From: an uncultured Lachnoclostridium sp.
GTDB lineage: Bacteria > Bacillota > Clostridia > Lachnospirales > Lachnospiraceae
DNA: 64,000 nt
Assembly: GCA_947369165.1 (NCBI GenBank)
Contig: CANBKJ010000001.1
Location: forward strand, 1-64,000
Direction: 5' to 3'
Position 1 is the stretch's first letter. Each line of letters begins with the position of its first letter. Positions 33,712 to 42,988 of this stretch are shown one piece after another. Below the pieces are notes generated by a model that had not been told where the DNA came from, made no database searches, and saw only the letters and a program-made list of their open reading frames with translations. The position numbers and the translations under genes were made by a program.

Positions 33712-35610
33712 ATGTTTTCAAATGGAAGAAAAACAATAGGATTATTTATATTTAATACGTATGCCGATTTTCAGAGTCAGATCTGCCAGGGAATGGCAGA
33801 GCGTGCCGAACAGTTGGGATATAATCTTGCCATTATTTCCAGTTATGGAAGTTATGGTACCTATCAGGAATATTATCAGGGAGAGATGATGATATTTGAT
33901 CTTCCGTCTTATGATGAATTTGCAGGGATTGTAGTTGCCTTTGATACATTTAATATCCCGGCCGCTAAAGACCGTGTCTTAGAGCATATTCGGGAAAAAG
34001 CAGACTGTCCGGTAGTTAGTCTCAGGGAGAAGCTGGTGGGAGTGAATAATATTCTGATCGATGAAGATCATTCCATGGAGGGAGTGATCCGTCATATTGT
34101 CGAAGAGCATGGCAGGAAAGACATCGCTTTTATGACGGGGCATCAGGGGCGGTATGACGCCGAGGCGAGGCTTCGCTGTTTTCGAAAAGTGATGGATAAA
34201 TATGAACTGCCTGTCAATGACCACAGGATATTTTATGGGGACTTCTGGAGGGAAAAGGGAAAAGAAGCCTGTGACTGGTTTGGCCAGGAAGGACAATATC
34301 CGGAGGCTGTCATATGCGCCAATGACTATATGGCGCTATCTGTGATTGATGAGCTGTATGAGCGAGGGGTAAGAGTTCCAGAAGATGTGCTGGTAACTGG
34401 TTTTGACGGTGTGGAGGAAGGCGTTGTTTACAGCCCGTCTCTTACAACACTGCATGTGGATTTTAAAGAAATGGCTTATGGAGCAGTAGATCTTATACAC
34501 AAGCATCAGAATGACGACCAGGTGGAAGACGTCTTTGTTTCTACAAAAGTAGTCGCCAGGGAATCCTGTGGATGTCTGGAGAGAGGCCATTCCTCAACCA
34601 TCGCACAGAGATGTGCCCAGCATAAGTTTGGCGCGAGATCGGAAAATCTTGAGATGCAGTTTAGTTTTATGGCAATTGATTTTAATCAAGTTTCCACCAT
34701 CGAAGAAATGCATCAGGTGATCTCAAAGTACATATATAATATTGAAAATATTAAAAATTATGTGATTTGTCTCAGAGAGGACGTGGAAGAAAATAAAGTC
34801 AGGTTCCGGGGATACTCGGACACCATGCATGTGCGTACTGCCATCAAGGAGCGGCTGGATATGGGAGAGGTGGATATTCCATTTGAAAGAAAACGGCTTC
34901 TGCCGGAGCAAATGAACTCCGATGAGCCACAATGTTATTTTTTCTATCCCATCCATTTTCAGGACAGTTGTTTTGGTTATGAAGCTTACAGCTTTTTGGA
35001 CCATGAAAGTTGTGGAACAGCGTATGTGCGCTGGACGATCGCCGTATCTAATGCGATCCACAACATATTGTCCCAGAAAAAGATGAATGATCTCATTGTT
35101 GAACTTGAAAATATGTATATACAGGATGTTCTCACGGGACTGTATAACCGGCGGGGCTTTGAAAAGTATGGAAGAATGCAGTTTTCCAAGGCAAGGGCGA
35201 GAGATAGTATCATCTGTGTGGTTGGAATCGATCTGGATGGTCTGAAGCCGATCAATGATATCTATGGTCATCACGAAGGAGATTCTGCGCTTCGGGCAGT
35301 GGGCTATGCGATCCAGGAGGCTGCGGTTCAGGGGCAGATCGGCGCACGTATCGGAGGGGATGAATTTGAGGTAATCTTCCCCTGCCGGGATAAGACGGAT
35401 GTGAAAAATTGGATCCAGGTTTTTGAGGAGAGTCTGGAAAAATTCAATAAAAAGTCTCAAAAGCCCTATGATGTACATGCCAGCTGGGGCTATAAGATCG
35501 GTATACCGACGGCAGACGATACGATCGAGAGCTACATGAATGAAAGTGATGATATCATGTATAAAAATAAAGTGGCAAATAAGACGAGTAGAAATGAAGC
35601 GCTTCGATAA
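33712..35610 (+). CDS. Diguanylate cyclase with LacI-type ligand-binding domain
   Basis: A 632-residue protein. Residues 8-285 are a periplasmic-binding/LacI-type sugar-sensor fold (TIGLFIFNTYADFQSQICQG, VLVTGFDGVEEG), but there is no N-terminal HTH and no signal peptide. A linker region (300-450) has CGC near 287. The C-terminal GGDEF domain (about 470-630) has IDLDGLKPINDIYGHHEGD and GGDEF at 548-552, so it should make cyclic di-GMP. The inhibitory RxxD site just before GGDEF is missing (QGQIGARIGGDEF). It appears to read an intracellular ligand and set c-di-GMP. Confidence 0.88.
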   Translation: MFSNGRKTIGLFIFNTYADFQSQICQGMAERAEQLGYNLAIISSYGSYGTYQEYYQGEMMIFDLPSYDEFAGIVVAFDTFNIPAAKDRVLEHIREKADCPVVSLREKLVGVNNILIDEDHSMEGVIRHIVEEHGRKDIAFMTGHQGRYDAEARLRCFRKVMDKYELPVNDHRIFYGDFWREKGKEACDWFGQEGQYPEAVICANDYMALSVIDELYERGVRVPEDVLVTGFDGVEEGVVYSPSLTTLHVDFKEMAYGAVDLIHKHQNDDQVEDVFVSTKVVARESCGCLERGHSSTIAQRCAQHKFGARSENLEMQFSFMAIDFNQVSTIEEMHQVISKYIYNIENIKNYVICLREDVEENKVRFRGYSDTMHVRTAIKERLDMGEVDIPFERKRLLPEQMNSDEPQCYFFYPIHFQDSCFGYEAYSFLDHESCGTAYVRWTIAVSNAIHNILSQKKMNDLIVELENMYIQDVLTGLYNRRGFEKYGRMQFSKARARDSIICVVGIDLDGLKPINDIYGHHEGDSALRAVGYAIQEAAVQGQIGARIGGDEFEVIFPCRDKTDVKNWIQVFEESLEKFNKKSQKPYDVHASWGYKIGIPTADDTIESYMNESDDIMYKNKVANKTSRNEALR

Positions 35611-35649
35611 ACAAAAGGGTGCTGCATGAATGTATCATGGGAGGAAAAG

Positions 35650-37791
35650 ATGGATATAAATCAAAAAATAGCGGAAGAGCTTGAGATAAAAACATGGCAG
35701 GTAGAGGCTGTTGTCAAACTGATCGATGAGGGAAATACAATTCCATTTATTGCCAGGTATCGAAAAGAGCAGCATGGTGCGCTGGATGATGAGCAGCTTC
35801 GTAATCTTAATGAGCGCCTTACCTACTTGAGAAATCTGGAGGAGAAGAAAGAGCAGGTACTCGCCAGTATCGAAGAACAGGGGAAACTGACAGAAGAACT
35901 CAGAGAACAGATTCTGGCAGCACAGACCCAGGTTATGGTGGAGGATTTATATCGTCCTTACCGTCCGAAACGCCGTACCAGAGCGACGATTGCAAAGGAA
36001 AAGGGCCTGGAGGGCCTGGCGAATATCATTTTGCTTCAGATGACAGACCGCTCTCTGGAAGACGAGGCGAAAGAATATCTTTCAGAAGAAAAAGGAGTAA
36101 GCACCACCCAGGATGCCATTCAGGGAGCGATGGATATCATTGCGGAATCTGTGGCAGACGAGGCGGACTATCGGATTTATATCCGTAAACTGACGATGGA
36201 AGAAGGTGTCCTTGTTTCATTGGCGAAGGATGAAAAAGAAAAGTCAGTATATGAAAATTATTATGAATTTGAAGAGGCGGTGAAAAAGATCACGGGCTAT
36301 CGGATTCTTGCCATTAACCGGGGGGAAAAAGAAAAGTTTCTCACAGTAAAGATTCAGGCGCCAGAGGAGCGGATTCAGAGATATCTGGAAAAAAAGGTAA
36401 TTACAAGGGAAAATCCGAATACCACGGAATGCCTGAAGGAAACACTGGCAGACAGCTATAAGAGACTTATCGCACCTTCCATCGAGAGGGAGATCCGCAA
36501 TGAACTCACAGAAAAGGCGGAGGACGGGGCAATCAAGGTTTTTGGCAAAAACCTGACCCAGCTTCTGATGCAGCCTCCCATCACTGGTCAGGTAGTGCTG
36601 GGATGGGATCCGGCGTTTCGTACCGGCTGTAAACTGGCAGTGGTGGATGAGACCGGCAAGGTTTTAGATACGGTTGTGGTTTATCCCACAGAGCCCCAGA
36701 ATAAGGTGGCAGAGACGAAGAAAATTGTAAAAGGTTTTATTGAAAAATATAATGTGACATTGATCTCGGTGGGAAATGGAACGGCATCCAGAGAATCTGA
36801 GATGGTGATCGTGGACATGCTGAAAGAGATCAATAAACCAGTGCAGTATGTGATCGTCAACGAGGCAGGGGCGTCGGTGTATTCCGCTAGCAAACTTGCC
36901 ACGGAGGAATTCCCAAAGTTTGATGTGGGACAGAGGAGTGCGGTGTCCATCGCAAGACGGTTGCAGGATCCTCTTGCCGAGCTGGTGAAGATCGATCCAA
37001 AATCCATCGGAGTCGGACAATATCAGCATGATATGAACCAGAAAAAGCTGAGCGAAGCACTTTCTGCGGTGGTAGAGGATTGTGTGAATAATGTCGGTGT
37101 GGATCTGAATACGGCGTCGGCTTCTCTTCTGGAATATATTTCTGGAATTTCCAAGCCCATCGCTAAAAATATTGTGGCATACCGGGAAGAGAATGGACGT
37201 TTTACCAGCCGCAAACAGCTTTTAAAGGTGGCGAAACTGGGGCCGAAGGCCTTTGAACAGTGTGCTGGATTCATGAGGATCAGCGATGGGGAAAACCCAC
37301 TGGATGCCACCAGTGTTCATCCGGAATCCTATCAGGCGGCAGAAGGGCTTCTGAAGATGGTTGGCCTTGCACCGGAAGATATTCGCGGTGGTATTGTAGG
37401 ACTTTCTCTTCTGGCAAAAGACCGTAAGGGGCTGGCGTCAAAGCTGGATGTGGGCGAATTGACCCTGGAAGATATTGTAAAAGAGCTGGAGAAGCCGGGG
37501 CGGGATCCACGAGAGGAGATGCCCAAACCGGTACTCCGCACCGATGTGCTGGAGATGAAAGATCTGACGGAGGGGATGATCTTAAAAGGCACTGTGCGCA
37601 ATGTCATAGATTTTGGTGCCTTTGTTGATATCGGGGTTCATCAGGATGGTCTGGTACATATTTCCAAGCTCACGGACAAAAAGTTTGTAAAGCATCCTAT
37701 GGAGGTTGTCAGTGTGGGAGATGTGGTAGAAGTCAAGGTGCTGTCCGTGGATCTGCAGAAGAAACGCATTCAGCTGTCGATGATCTTATAG
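35650..37791 (+). CDS. tex: Tex-family S1 RNA-binding transcription accessory protein
   Basis: The start is set at ATG 35650 (MDINQKIAEELEIK), 5 bases after GGGAGG, matching the usual Tex N-terminus; an ATG at 35626 is less likely. The product is 713 residues: N-terminal helical Tex region (NTIPFIARYRKEQHGALDD), YqgF-like fold (VVLGWDPAFRTGCKLAVVDE), helix-hairpin-helix region (NVGVDLNTASASLLEYISGI), and a C-terminal S1 domain (about 635-713, GTVRNVIDFGAFVDIGVHQD). It is a general nucleic-acid binding factor. Confidence 0.93.
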   Translation: MDINQKIAEELEIKTWQVEAVVKLIDEGNTIPFIARYRKEQHGALDDEQLRNLNERLTYLRNLEEKKEQVLASIEEQGKLTEELREQILAAQTQVMVEDLYRPYRPKRRTRATIAKEKGLEGLANIILLQMTDRSLEDEAKEYLSEEKGVSTTQDAIQGAMDIIAESVADEADYRIYIRKLTMEEGVLVSLAKDEKEKSVYENYYEFEEAVKKITGYRILAINRGEKEKFLTVKIQAPEERIQRYLEKKVITRENPNTTECLKETLADSYKRLIAPSIEREIRNELTEKAEDGAIKVFGKNLTQLLMQPPITGQVVLGWDPAFRTGCKLAVVDETGKVLDTVVVYPTEPQNKVAETKKIVKGFIEKYNVTLISVGNGTASRESEMVIVDMLKEINKPVQYVIVNEAGASVYSASKLATEEFPKFDVGQRSAVSIARRLQDPLAELVKIDPKSIGVGQYQHDMNQKKLSEALSAVVEDCVNNVGVDLNTASASLLEYISGISKPIAKNIVAYREENGRFTSRKQLLKVAKLGPKAFEQCAGFMRISDGENPLDATSVHPESYQAAEGLLKMVGLAPEDIRGGIVGLSLLAKDRKGLASKLDVGELTLEDIVKELEKPGRDPREEMPKPVLRTDVLEMKDLTEGMILKGTVRNVIDFGAFVDIGVHQDGLVHISKLTDKKFVKHPMEVVSVGDVVEVKVLSVDLQKKRIQLSMIL

Positions 37792-37813
37792 ATTGTTTGG
37801 AGGATTGTTTTGG

Positions 37814-38995
37814 ATGAAAAGAGTACTTAGTATATTCATGGTGTGCATGCTGATTTTATCAGGATGTGGGAGTGAAGAGGTTCCCAAGACAAAGCAGGAA
37901 GTAACGATCGAGGAAAAGAAGGCCCGGTATAAAGTAGATGAGCTGTCGCTGCCAGATCCATTGCTGGCAGAGAATGCGCAGGGCAGTGATTACATCGGGA
38001 ATGATTTTAGTGGATTTACAGCAGACATCAATGGAAAACCAGCGGTGTATTACAGCGATTTTACCAAAGAAGACGATGTCTATCAAGCTTCCATAACCCG
38101 TTGCAGCATGGATGAGAAAAAGAACTGGGATTCTGAGGAACTCTGTGAGAATTCTCTCAGTGATTTTATGGATCAGAAGTTTGAGCAGACTGGATGGGTG
38201 AGGTGCTATCTGAGTCAATTCCGCCGGGGTGATAATGGAAGCCTGTATGGAATCTTTTTCTACTTTGTGAAAGAGGATGTGGAGTCCGAAGAGGGAAAAA
38301 AGGAAATGCTGGCAGAAAAATATTCTGTGCTGGAGATCGATGAAGAAAATGACCGCATCTATGAAATCCCCCTGGAGATTGGACCGGCGCCCCGGGATGA
38401 AAATGACTTTGGCAAGGATGTGGACATAGAATGGCTTAGTGATTACCATGCCTTTGAAGATGGCAGTATATTGCTGCTCAGTTCTGACAATGGCGGTGGA
38501 ATCGGCTATTTGATCGACAGTGAGAGCGGACAGGTTAGTGAAGAGCTTGGGAATGTGGTGACAGGGAAGCGGAGATTTGTCTTTGGTGAAAATGAGATTA
38601 TATTCTTTTCCAACAAAACCAATCTCTTTCAGGTTGTCAGTCTGCCGGATGTGACAGAACTGAATACATTTGGCTCCAAGCTCAGTGAGGACGTCATGAA
38701 TAAAGACTGGTTTTTCTACATGAATCCGGATACCTGGGAATTGTTTATGTGCAATCGGAGTGGTGTGTACAAGGCGGCGAATTACCAGAGTTCGGATGAC
38801 GTAGAATGGCTGACAGAAAAGACTGACATGAGTGAAGTGGAAAATGGAAGTGCAGACATATTGGATTTTTTTGTGGGAGCGGAGGATGACTTTTATATCT
38901 GCATGATGGAGACGACAGAAGAGTATGGAGTGAAGACCAGACAGTACCGGATGGTGTACTACAGCAAAGAAGGCGAATCTGCCGTGGATAAATGA
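37814..38995 (+). CDS. Lipoprotein of unknown function
   Basis: ATG 37814 is chosen with GGAGG 10 bases upstream; the longer frame from TTG 37793 lacks a site. The product is 393 residues. The signal peptide ends in the lipobox ILSGC with Cys18, so it is probably lipid-anchored outside the membrane. The rest is acidic and beta-rich with no known motif (for example GYLIDSESGQVSEELGNVVT suggests propeller-like repeats). It starts 22 bp after tex and ends before a very strong terminator. Confidence 0.75.
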   Translation: MKRVLSIFMVCMLILSGCGSEEVPKTKQEVTIEEKKARYKVDELSLPDPLLAENAQGSDYIGNDFSGFTADINGKPAVYYSDFTKEDDVYQASITRCSMDEKKNWDSEELCENSLSDFMDQKFEQTGWVRCYLSQFRRGDNGSLYGIFFYFVKEDVESEEGKKEMLAEKYSVLEIDEENDRIYEIPLEIGPAPRDENDFGKDVDIEWLSDYHAFEDGSILLLSSDNGGGIGYLIDSESGQVSEELGNVVTGKRRFVFGENEIIFFSNKTNLFQVVSLPDVTELNTFGSKLSEDVMNKDWFFYMNPDTWELFMCNRSGVYKAANYQSSDDVEWLTEKTDMSEVENGSADILDFFVGAEDDFYICMMETTEEYGVKTRQYRMVYYSKEGESAVDK

Positions 38996-39005
38996 TGAAA
39001 AAAGA

Positions 39006-39058
39006 AAAGGAGCCTTCGCAGCTATGATTTAATTAATCATAGCTGCGAAGGCTCCTTT
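39006..39058. terminator. Strong bidirectional terminator with a 24-bp perfect stem
   Basis: Positions 39006-39029 and 39035-39058 are perfect inverted repeats with a 5-base loop. The stem starts with AAAGGAGCCTTCGCAGC and ends with the complementary CTCCTTT. It separates the lipoprotein gene from the convergent interrupted gene and can stop transcripts from either side. Confidence 0.85.
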
Positions 39059-39133
39059 ATTGATCTTAACGCGCCAATTTCAATTCTGTTTCGTTTCAAG
39101 CTAACTGTTGGTAGTGGCATGTTACACGTATAT

Positions 39134-39727
39134 CTATCTTGCCACACCCTCGGCAATCCGGCTCACACCCACATAAATTTCCGATATTTTGTACCATGTT
39201 CTGAGGCCTACGATGCCATCAGGAGTCAGTTTAAAAATACGCTGGAAGGTTTTGACTGCCTCTTCGGTCTGTGGGCCGAAGACACCGTCAACGGCAATCT
39301 TTGGAATCAACGGATAGGCGCCGGAGATGACATTTAGCTGCTGCTGCATCTGCCGTACCTTTTCACCGGAGCTGCCAAGTTCGAGATTGTACTGGGGCCA
39401 GGAGGCAGGAACTCCGGATACTATATCTGTAGAATTAATAAATATAGAACTTCCATAATAGTTTCTGAGAATTTCGATCGCTGTATAGCCCTGGTCTCCC
39501 AGGGATTTGCTTCCCCATTGCGTCATCCAGTTTGGGCAGCTGACATTTTTTCCGTCACAGTACTGTGTCAGGATCGGCTGGATTACATTGGGACGGGAGA
39601 GAAAATTGGTGAAAAGTTCATCCACAATGCTGGAAATACTCTCAAAGACATTCCGGTTGGGGATCCATTTGTGGTCAAAGGCAGTGGAACTGGTAATGGT
39701 GAAGTCATAGCCTTTGTTGCGGTACCA
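39134..39727 (-). CDS. 3' part of an interrupted SpoIID-like/peptidoglycan-binding gene
   Basis: Host-derived 3' half of a gene split by the element at 39723-43031. From the core onward it codes for 196 residues starting YRNKGYDFTITSSTAFDHKW. The first part completes a SpoIID/LytB-like domain. The last 75 residues are a PG_binding_1 domain (LGSSGEKVRQMQQQLN, VDGVFGPQTEEAVKTFQ). In the present arrangement an ATG inside the element (39766) gives 14 foreign residues (MIFHLTPEWTVTKW) and the frame stays open, but no good ribosome site is seen. The frame has no stops or frameshifts, so the half is not decaying. Confidence 0.85.
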   Translation of the reverse strand, partial: WYRNKGYDFTITSSTAFDHKWIPNRNVFESISSIVDELFTNFLSRPNVIQPILTQYCDGKNVSCPNWMTQWGSKSLGDQGYTAIEILRNYYGSSIFINSTDIVSGVPASWPQYNLELGSSGEKVRQMQQQLNVISGAYPLIPKIAVDGVFGPQTEEAVKTFQRIFKLTPDGIVGLRTWYKISEIYVGVSRIAEGVAR

Positions 39728-41441
39728 CTTCGTTACTGTCCATTCGGGGGTGAGGTGGAAAATCATCGAGAGGGATTTTAAAATAGATAACGATCTGTTC
39801 TTTGAAAATATTAATTCGCTCGATCAATTTATTTACCAGTACACGCTTTGTGGGAATGTCGGCAGAAAGGAACAAGTTCCTCCATGTGGGTATTTTATTT
39901 TTTAGATCCTTTCTGTCATTTGATTTTACGGTGGAATTTTGTAAATCAATTTTTTTTTGCTGAACCACTCTCACTTGATCCTGTTCCCTTTGTTTGTGTT
40001 TGTTGATATTGTGGACTAAATCCTCTAAGGAAAGGGCGTAGTCTCCCGTTATGGCATCGGGGATATGTTCTTCCATCACAAAGATATTGTGTCGTATTTT
40101 CTCCAGTCTTTTTTGTTCCGTTACCAATTCCTGTTTTTTTCTCTGTAGTTCGGTATGGCTGTTTGTAGTAATTTCTTTTAAAATGTTTTCATCTTTCAGT
40201 AAGTGATCAATATAATCTGCTAATGCTTCGTAGACAATTGGCTCAATTTTGTCTGCACGGAATTGTTTTGTCTTGTCATGAGGAACCCCTTTCCATGCAT
40301 TTTGACATTTATAAATGGGAAGTTTACTCGATCTGCGCTCTCCCGTATCCTTAATGGTCCAGTAATTGTACCTGCTGCCGTTTACCATTTTGCAGCCACA
40401 GTAGCCGCAGTGTAGAACGTCCACCAGGGATAACATGCCGTCATTTCGAGATATTATCGCTGTTTCCTGATTTTTTATTGATCTTGTGTACTGTTGTCTG
40501 CGCTGTGCCCGCTTTTGCTGTACATCAGTCCATGTATTTTCATCAATGATGGCGATGTCAGGATTAGGTTTGGCAGAAAGAATCCATTCCCTGCTGTTTA
40601 GACTGCGGCATCTGCCGTTCAAACGCTCTCTGCGGTTGTAGGCGGTATATCCGGTGTAAATGGGATTCGTAAGAATGCTGGTAATGGTTCCGCTTTTCCA
40701 GACATCGTGGGGAGCAAGATTCTTATATCTGGGATCTTCATTCAGGGTTCTGGCTATTTTGGCAGAACCAAACTCTTTATGCGAAGATAGTTCATAGAGT
40801 CTTTTTACAACTTCGGCTTGTTCCGGGGCGATGACAAGATGTTTCAGGGCACGGCCATGTTTGCTGATTTCTCCGGATAATTCTAACGTATAACCGTAAG
40901 GGGCTTTGCCCCCCATAAATTTTCCTTGTGCAATTAGTTTTTTAGCAGTGTCTTTTACGCGCATTCCGGTGTCAGCACTGGATTTTTGAGCATTGCCGTA
41001 ACGCAGTGCCAGCATCATCTGTCCCATGATATCATCCGTTTCCGGAGAGATACAGCCATCTTTCACCGTGTAAATGTCCACTCCCAGATTTTTTAGAGAC
41101 ATCACATAGCCGCCGATTTCCCACATTCTGCGTCCAATCCTGTCGTCCTTGTAAGCGACCAGTATATCGTATTCACCATTTGCTGCGTCACGAAAGGCTT
41201 CTTGCAGAATGTCTCTATCGGCAATGGAGTTCTTGTATCCGCTAACTCCGCCCTCAAAGTATTCATGACCGTCATACTGCCAGTCTGGATGACTTGAAAT
41301 ATATTCTTCCACGATTTTTCTCTGGGTGAATAAATCTCTCCCATCATCTAACTGCTGGCCGGAACTGACACGTAGAAGTATTCTCACCTGTTTTTTACAG
41401 TTATTATTATCTGATATGGGATTTTGGCTGGTTTCCATCAT
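39705..41441 (-). CDS. Large serine recombinase of the integrated element
   Basis: A 578-residue large serine recombinase. The resolvase catalytic domain has LLRVSSGQQ (nucleophile Ser26) and KDDRIGRRM. The recombinase domain follows (KAPYGYTLELSGE, then TSILTNPIYTGY) and a zinc-ribbon with CGYCGCKM and YKCQNAW. A coiled-coil stretch lies near 410-490. AAGGAG is 7 bases before the ATG. The gene reaches past the element edge: its last five residues PQQRL and stop lie in host DNA. In the excised circle the frame would read on for 33 other residues. It is the likely integrase and excisionase of the 3.3-kb element. Confidence 0.92.
   Translation of the reverse strand: MMETSQNPISDNNNCKKQVRILLRVSSGQQLDDGRDLFTQRKIVEEYISSHPDWQYDGHEYFEGGVSGYKNSIADRDILQEAFRDAANGEYDILVAYKDDRIGRRMWEIGGYVMSLKNLGVDIYTVKDGCISPETDDIMGQMMLALRYGNAQKSSADTGMRVKDTAKKLIAQGKFMGGKAPYGYTLELSGEISKHGRALKHLVIAPEQAEVVKRLYELSSHKEFGSAKIARTLNEDPRYKNLAPHDVWKSGTITSILTNPIYTGYTAYNRRERLNGRCRSLNSREWILSAKPNPDIAIIDENTWTDVQQKRAQRRQQYTRSIKNQETAIISRNDGMLSLVDVLHCGYCGCKMVNGSRYNYWTIKDTGERRSSKLPIYKCQNAWKGVPHDKTKQFRADKIEPIVYEALADYIDHLLKDENILKEITTNSHTELQRKKQELVTEQKRLEKIRHNIFVMEEHIPDAITGDYALSLEDLVHNINKHKQREQDQVRVVQQKKIDLQNSTVKSNDRKDLKNKIPTWRNLFLSADIPTKRVLVNKLIERINIFKEQIVIYFKIPLDDFPPHPRMDSNEVVPQQRL
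39723..39727. repeat. Element core repeat, recombinase side
   Basis: TACCA on the plus strand (TGGTA on the gene strand). On the element side the sequence outward is ACTTCGTTACTGTCCATTCG; on the host side GCGGTAC belongs to the interrupted gene. It pairs with the copy at 43027-43031. Confidence 0.75.
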
Positions 41442-41661
41442 GCGAAATCTCCTTTTTTATTTTTTCTTTTAATACGTCTGTGAGTATCTGTTTAACCTCT
41501 CCTTTCATATAACAGGATTCTTGATTTGATGAATCAGAAAATTGAAATATGAGTTTCATATCCTTTCGATTTTTCCCTTGCTTTTTATTCATCCTATTAT
41601 ATTTTTTTGACGGCTTGTTCCATTCAGTTATTTTTGTTTTTTTGGGAGTAGACAAATACAT
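41407..41661 (-). CDS. Small basic ORF upstream of the recombinase
   Basis: An 84-residue Lys-rich ORF (MYLSTPKKTKITEWNKPSKK...) whose end overlaps the recombinase start by 35 bp, with AAGGA 6 bases before the ATG. No domain is recognised. Its place, size and charge would fit an accessory DNA-binding protein such as a recombination directionality factor (inference only). It could also be a mis-called leader; the part from MKLIFQFSDSSNQ onward looks most protein-like. Confidence 0.5.
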   Translation of the reverse strand: MYLSTPKKTKITEWNKPSKKYNRMNKKQGKNRKDMKLIFQFSDSSNQESCYMKGEVKQILTDVLKEKIKKEISHDGNQPKSHIR

Positions 41662-41726
41662 TTTGATTCCTTATAATGAAAGATAAGAGCAGTGAAAAAA
41701 TGAGGGAATTGATTGGGATACCACGA

Positions 41727-41754
41727 TAACATATGGATGTTACTTTGGTATAAA
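41727..41754 (+). promoter_or_regulatory. Promoter and palindrome before the alcohol dehydrogenase gene
   Basis: An extended -10 TGGTATAAA (41746-41754) precedes the gene. A palindrome TAACAT-ATGG-ATGTTA (41727-41742) covers the -35 region and looks like an operator. The same 120-bp gap serves the recombinase genes on the other strand, so one factor could affect both (inference). Confidence 0.5.
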
Positions 41755-41780
41755 AAATAATATCAAGGAGGATTGGTAAC

Positions 41781-42962
41781 ATGGCAAGATTCACACTACC
41801 CAGAGATCTTTACTATGGAAAAGATGCACTGGAAAACTTAAAGACTCTTTCGGGAACGAAGGCGATCGTCGTATCCGGTGGGAGTTCCATGAGAAAGGGT
41901 GGTTTCCTCGATAAAGTGGAGGCATACCTGAAAGAAGCAGGGATGGATGTTATATTTTTTGAGGGTGTAGAGCCGGATCCCTCGGTGGAGACTGTTATGA
42001 AAGGTGCAGAGGCAATGAAAGAGTTTCAGCCGGACTGGATCATTTCCATCGGAGGCGGTTCCCCCATTGATGCGGCTAAGGCAATGTGGGCATTTTATGA
42101 GTACCCGGATACTACATTTGAAGATTTGTGCACGCCCTTTAATTTTCCAAAACTCAGAACAAAGGCACGCTTTTGTGCGATTCCTTCTACCTCTGGTACA
42201 GCGACAGAAGTAACGGCATTTTCGGTGATTACAGACTATTCCAAGGGAATCAAATATCCCCTTGCTGACTTTGAGATTACACCAGATGTAGCGATCGTAG
42301 ATCCGGCACTGGTGGAGAGCCTGCCGGCAAAACAGGTTGCCTATACTGGAATGGATGCTTTGACACATGCCATCGAGGCCTATGTATCTACGTTGAACAG
42401 TCCATTTACCGATCCGCTGGCGATCAAGGCGATCGAAATGGTCTTTGATTTTCTACCACAGTCGTATAACAAGGATATGGATGCCAGAGAGCAGATGCAC
42501 TATGCCCAGTGCCTTGCCGGTCAGGCTTTTTCCAATGCCCTGCTGGGAATCGTACATTCCATGGCACATAAAACGGGAGCCGCTTTTTCTACTGGTCACA
42601 TTCCACATGGCTGTGCCAATGCTATTTACCTTCCTTATGTAATTAAATACAATGCCCATGAACCAGAAGCAATGAGACGGTATGCGGATATTGCCAGAAG
42701 GGTAGGGCTTGGCGGTACTTCTGAGAAGGCACAGGTCAATGCTTTAATTGAAAAAATAGAGCAGTTTAATCATTTTATGAATATACCTAAGACGATACAG
42801 GAATTTGGTGTGAAAGAGGACGAATTTTTAGAGAAGCTTGATTCCATTGCCGAAAATGCCGTTGGAGATGCCTGCACAGGTTCAAATCCAAGGGCGATCA
42901 CGCCGGAGCAAATGGCAAGATTGTTTAAGTGTACTTTCTATGGCACAGAAGTGGATTTTTAA
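41781..42962 (+). CDS. Iron-containing alcohol dehydrogenase (element cargo)
   Basis: A 393-residue group III (Fe-ADH) enzyme that interconverts alcohols or diols and carbonyls with NAD(P)(H). Visible: nucleotide-binding SIGGGSPIDAAKAM (89-102), metal ligands Asp192 and His196 in GMDALTHAIEAY, His263 and His276 in HSMAHKTGAAFSTGHIPHG. Full length, intact. AAGGAGG is 8 bases before the ATG. It lies entirely inside the recombinase element, on the opposite strand to the recombinase, and is its only recognisable metabolic cargo. Substrate unknown. Confidence 0.93.
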   Translation: MARFTLPRDLYYGKDALENLKTLSGTKAIVVSGGSSMRKGGFLDKVEAYLKEAGMDVIFFEGVEPDPSVETVMKGAEAMKEFQPDWIISIGGGSPIDAAKAMWAFYEYPDTTFEDLCTPFNFPKLRTKARFCAIPSTSGTATEVTAFSVITDYSKGIKYPLADFEITPDVAIVDPALVESLPAKQVAYTGMDALTHAIEAYVSTLNSPFTDPLAIKAIEMVFDFLPQSYNKDMDAREQMHYAQCLAGQAFSNALLGIVHSMAHKTGAAFSTGHIPHGCANAIYLPYVIKYNAHEPEAMRRYADIARRVGLGGTSEKAQVNALIEKIEQFNHFMNIPKTIQEFGVKEDEFLEKLDSIAENAVGDACTGSNPRAITPEQMARLFKCTFYGTEVDF

Positions 42963-42988
42963 TATAGCTCGTAAGCGTCGAGTTAATT

